The notes under the pieces were generated by a model. That model searched no databases and was not told the origin of the DNA. It worked only from the letters and a program-made list of their open reading frames with translations. Below are positions 6,023 to 7,243 of a stretch of 7,243 bases of DNA, piece after piece. The translations under genes were made by a program, and so were the position numbers. Origin of the DNA: an uncultured Sphingomonas sp. Its GTDB lineage: Bacteria; Pseudomonadota; Alphaproteobacteria; Sphingomonadales; Sphingomonadaceae. The stretch covers positions 1 to 7,243 of the forward strand of contig NZ_CAKZHV010000064.1 in NCBI RefSeq assembly GCF_936927845.1, read 5' to 3'. Each line of letters starts with the position of its first letter. Position 1 is the first letter of the stretch.

Positions 6023-7243
6023 ACGACAAGCTCGAACTCGATATTCCGGTCCTGCTGCCCGACCTTCCTGACGCGGCCGACGCTTGTCTGGACCGTCTCG
6101 TGTCGACCCTGTCGAAACGCGAAGGCGTCGAGCGGGCCCATGTGATCTGCGTCGACGGCGACACGCCGGCGGCGCTGTGCATCCATTTTGACGCCGCCAA
6201 ACTGCCGCTGCCCCGCTTGCGCGAAATGGTGCGCGCCGCTGGTGCCGAAATCACCGAACGCTACGGTCATGCGATCTGGCAGGTGACGGGTATCAATCAC
6301 GCGCGCCGGGCGCGGACCGTCAGCGATGCGCTGTGCGCCTTGCCCGGCGTCGTCCAGGCAAGCGCCAGCACCAGCGGCTCGGTTCGGGTCGAGTATGATC
6401 GCCGGGAGACCACCGAAGAGGAGGTCCGCGCCGCACTTCGCAAGCTGAAGGTCGGTGTAGGCAAGCGGGTCGCGGCTGACGACCATGCTGGCCATGACCA
6501 CGGGCCGGGTGGCCACGGCGCGGACGAGGAGAAGCACGGTCCTGGCGATGGCCACGACCATAGCCATGCCGAGTTTCTTGGCCCCAACACCGAGCTGATC
6601 TTCGCGCTCGCCTGCGGCGCACTGCTGGGGATCGGCTATGCGATCGAGAGGCTGGTTGCCGGCGTACCGGAGTGGCTGCCCACCGCCTGCTATGTCGCGG
6701 CCTATTTCTTCGGCGGATTCTTCACGCTGCGCGAGGCGATCGACAACCTTCGGATGAAGAAGTTCGAGATCGACACGCTGATGTTGGTCGCTGCCGCCGG
6801 CGCCGCGGCGCTGGGCGCATGGGCCGAAGGCGCGCTGCTGCTGTTCCTGTTCAGCCTTGGCCATGCGCTTGAGCATTACGCGATGGGCCGCGCCAAGAAG
6901 GCGATCGAGGCGCTGGCGAAGCTCGCGCCCGAAACCGCGACCGTGCGACGCGGCGGGCAGACCAGCGAAATCCCGGTCGAGCAGATGGTCGTCGGGGACA
7001 TTGCCATCGTCCGCCCGAACGAGCGCCTGCCTGCTGACGGCTTCGTCATCAAAGGCACCAGCGCGATCAACCAGGCCCCGGTGACGGGTGAAAGCATCCC
7101 GGTCGACAAGGTGCCGGTCGCCGATGCCGCAGCGGCGCGGGCAAAGCCTGATGCAGTGGACGCGGAAAGCCGGGTTTTTGCCGGTACAATCAACGGCGGC
7201 GGCGCGATCGAGATCGAGGTGACACGCCGTTCCAATGAAAGCG
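6019..7243 (+). CDS. Heavy-metal-translocating P1B-type ATPase, N-terminal part (3' truncated by window edge)
   Basis: The frame stays open to the right edge, giving 408 residues of an ATP-driven metal exporter of the ZntA/CadA class. The order is: a degenerate HMA-like region (about 1-82); a second HMA-like region (about 84-146) reading WQVTGINHARRARTVSDAL, in which the GMxCxxC metal loop is replaced by GINHARRA; a His-rich linker (156-183) with eight His; membrane helices at about 191-213, 221-237, 251-267 and 268-286; and the actuator domain with TGES at 356-359. About 14 extra Ala/Asp/Lys residues (about 366-383) interrupt the usual short stretch between TGESIPVDK and VFAGTING. The membrane CPC-type motif, the DKTGT phosphorylation site and the ATP-binding domain lie beyond the window, so metal class cannot be assigned. 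The ATG overlaps the CDF stop, so the two exporters are probably co-translated. Confidence 0.93.
   Translation, partial: MNDKLELDIPVLLPDLPDAADACLDRLVSTLSKREGVERAHVICVDGDTPAALCIHFDAAKLPLPRLREMVRAAGAEITERYGHAIWQVTGINHARRARTVSDALCALPGVVQASASTSGSVRVEYDRRETTEEEVRAALRKLKVGVGKRVAADDHAGHDHGPGGHGADEEKHGPGDGHDHSHAEFLGPNTELIFALACGALLGIGYAIERLVAGVPEWLPTACYVAAYFFGGFFTLREAIDNLRMKKFEIDTLMLVAAAGAAALGAWAEGALLLFLFSLGHALEHYAMGRAKKAIEALAKLAPETATVRRGGQTSEIPVEQMVVGDIAIVRPNERLPADGFVIKGTSAINQAPVTGESIPVDKVPVADAAAARAKPDAVDAESRVFAGTINGGGAIEIEVTRRSNES

Noticed and set aside
5767..6876. Antisense open frame of 369 codons opposite the CDF and ATPase genes
   Set aside because: It spans two recognisable genes on the other strand, has a low-complexity composition and no motif, and is typical of GC-rich antisense openness.

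Overview
The window is a gene-dense, GC-rich stretch in which every supported gene reads rightward on the + strand. Dominant G/C third-codon positions, long spurious antisense reading frames and the protein families suggest an alphaproteobacterium, possibly a sphingomonad. That placement is an inference from style, not from a marker gene. Most of the window looks like one heavy-metal-efflux operon, cut at both ends.

Layout: (1) 2-2119, the C-terminal two thirds of a CzcA-type RND metal/proton antiporter. A perfect 11-bp inverted repeat follows its stop at 2124-2154. (2) 2173-2661, an SRPBCC/START-like protein. (3) 2658-3032, a small lipoprotein with an MliC-like domain. (4) 3078-3419, a protein recognisable as FliE, the flagellar MS-ring/rod adaptor, with no other flagellar gene in view. 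(5) 3451-4338, a bestrophin-family channel-like membrane protein. (6) 4335-4727, a second MliC-like lipoprotein related to (3). (7) 4731-5417, a ZIP-like membrane transporter. (8) 5414-6022, a short CDF-type cation transporter without a cytoplasmic C-terminal domain. (9) 6019-7243, the N-terminal part of a heavy-metal P1B-type ATPase with a His-rich linker, running off the right edge.

Stop and start codons overlap by four bases at 2658-2661, 4335-4338, 5414-5417 and 6019-6022. The largest gap between genes is about 50 bases, so one transcript with translational coupling is likely. RND, CDF and P-type transporters would together move divalent cations (Zn/Cd/Co class) from cytoplasm to periplasm and out of the cell. 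The ZIP-like protein could act in either direction. The envelope lipoproteins, bestrophin and FliE-like protein are the unexplained accessory part. No RNA gene, mobile element, CRISPR array or clear promoter was found, and no stretch over 300 bases lacks a gene.
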